Notes under the pieces: generated by a model
Seen by the model: only the letters and a program-made list of their open reading frames with translations
The model's database searches: none
What the model was told of the DNA's origin: nothing
Made by a program: the position numbers and the translations under genes
From: Hydrogenophaga sp040372165
GTDB taxonomy: Bacteria; Pseudomonadota; Gammaproteobacteria; Burkholderiales; Burkholderiaceae_C
Direction: 5' to 3'
Length of the DNA stretch: 64,000 nucleotides
NCBI RefSeq assembly: GCF_040372165.1
Contig: NZ_BAABWG010000001.1
Coordinates: forward strand, 496,001-560,000
Shown here: piece by piece, positions 63,224 through 64,000 of the stretch
Position numbering within the stretch: the first letter of the stretch is position 1
How the letters are laid out: every line of letters begins with the position of its first letter

Positions 63224-64000
63224 TCAACTCATGCGTCGTGTGACGCTGTACAAAGGCTCGAGAACCCACTCATAGAGCTTGCGTTTTTCCTGCAGGATGT
63301 CGGCTTCCAGTTGCATGCCGGTCTGCAGCGGCCTGACGCCGCCATAGGCTTGTACTTCATGCACTTCCAGTTTGACGGTGATGGCGTACACAGGCTCTGT
63401 CGGACTGGTGCTGACGGCAGGTACGGCACTGAGTTCACTGGGGGTGACGGCACTGGTTGAGACCGACTCCACGACGCCCCGGTAAGTGCCGAATTTCTGG
63501 TACGGAAACGCCTGATACCTCAGCAGCACCTCGTCTCCTTGTTTCACAAAGCCGATGCTGCTGCTCGGTGCATAGAGCCTTGCCTGCAAAGGGCTGTTGC
63601 TGGGGACGATGGTCAGTAGTGGCACAGAACCATCGACTCGCTGTCCTTTTTCCGCTGTCACCAGGGTCGCGCGCCCATCCTCCGGTGCTGTCACCACCAC
63701 GCGGCGGCGACTCTCGACTTCGGTCAGCTGCTGCTCGGCGCCGAGCATCTCCCGCTCGAGCTCGGCCATCTGATTGTCGTACCGCAAAGCCGTGGATTCG
63801 ATTTGCTGCTCCAGCTGGTTGCGCTCGCGCTCGAGCGCGAGAGCTTCTCGCTCCAGCGCCCGCATGCGAGCATTCTGCTCGGCCAGCGCCATGTCCTTCT
63901 GGACCAGCTCCTCGTGGGCAATGTAGTCCTGGTCGGCCAGGCCCTTGTAGCGGTTTCTCGTGTCTCGGGCGATCGCGACCAGGGCTTTTTGCTGGTCGAC
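63224..64000 (-). CDS. HlyD-family secretion adaptor (partial)
   Basis: The frame is open to the right window edge, so the N-terminus with its membrane anchor lies outside. The visible 258 residues start in a long coiled-coil hairpin (RYKGLADQDYIAHEELVQ, EREALALERERNQLEQQIES, MLGAEQQLTEVESRRR). The lipoyl half-motif and beta-barrel domain follow (VTAPEDGRATLVTAEKGQRV, LQARLYAPSSSIGFVKQGDE, VRPLQTGMQLEADI). This is the periplasmic adaptor joining the ABC exporter to TolC. It is 73 bp upstream of the exporter gene in the same operon. Confidence 0.92.
   Translation of the reverse strand, partial: VDQQKALVAIARDTRNRYKGLADQDYIAHEELVQKDMALAEQNARMRALEREALALERERNQLEQQIESTALRYDNQMAELEREMLGAEQQLTEVESRRRVVVTAPEDGRATLVTAEKGQRVDGSVPLLTIVPSNSPLQARLYAPSSSIGFVKQGDEVLLRYQAFPYQKFGTYRGVVESVSTSAVTPSELSAVPAVSTSPTEPVYAITVKLEVHEVQAYGGVRPLQTGMQLEADILQEKRKLYEWVLEPLYSVTRRMS

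Overview
The window reads as a chromosomal segment of a GC-rich betaproteobacterium of the Burkholderiales, most likely Comamonadaceae. Evidence for this is the abundance of TRAP/TAXI transporters, a betaproteobacterial trimeric-type porin, a tandem glycine riboswitch in front of gcvT, a secreted lipase with its foldase, and C/G-run intergenic repeats of a kind common in that family. The species is not determined. No rRNA, tRNA, insertion sequence or CRISPR array was recognised.

Layout: 1-1942 is the end of a TAXI-type TRAP transporter. 2243-5717 holds a fructosamine-kinase-like protein, a DMT exporter and a phospholipase D-family enzyme. 5743-12509 looks like a quinate/shikimate-type uptake and catabolism regulon: an atypical shikimate dehydrogenase homologue, type II dehydroquinase, a complete DctPQM TRAP transporter, a TetR regulator and a porin. 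A shared operator-like sequence lies before the TRAP operon and before tetR/porin. 12617-17764 has housekeeping aroE and small genes (FrnE-type DsbA, esterase, DUF4124, RDD, NUDIX, and a membrane-anchored protein with two L7/L12-like domains).

18117-25285 is an integron gene-cassette array without a visible integrase: ten genes on the + strand, separated by canonical or decayed attC sites. One cassette is AT-rich and carries an ABC-type ATPase plus a DUF4435/TOPRIM nuclease that match the AriA/AriB architecture of the PARIS anti-phage system. The other cassette genes are mostly of unknown function.

25411-33951 returns to chromosomal genes: an acyltransferase, a cryptochrome/photolyase with its DUF2256 partner, a sterol-desaturase-like protein under a likely ArsR regulator, a B12-binding radical SAM protein, and a lipase-foldase pair. 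34145-40268 is the glycine-cleavage operon gcvT-gcvH-gcvP-ltaE behind a tandem glycine riboswitch. 40313-42945 has two tandem membrane-tethered TAXI proteins with no permease. 43123-49363 has ETF-QO, an SDR/DMT/thioesterase run, a hairpin-rich non-coding island and two AhpD/CMD-family genes. 49646-56726 is a choline uptake and oxidation operon (choX-choW-choV-betB-betA) followed by a PAS-LuxR regulator. 57391-58746 is a two-subunit 3-oxoacid CoA-transferase behind a striking palindrome.

The right end (59083-64000) holds a strong candidate for an undescribed secreted-peptide system. A complete type I secretion set (HlyD-like adaptor, ABC exporter with an intact C39 double-glycine peptidase, TolC-like channel) faces a convergent 86-residue gene with a 15-residue double-glycine leader. 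The predicted core peptide is unusual: an arginine-rich head followed by a Pro/Glu/Cys-rich tail.
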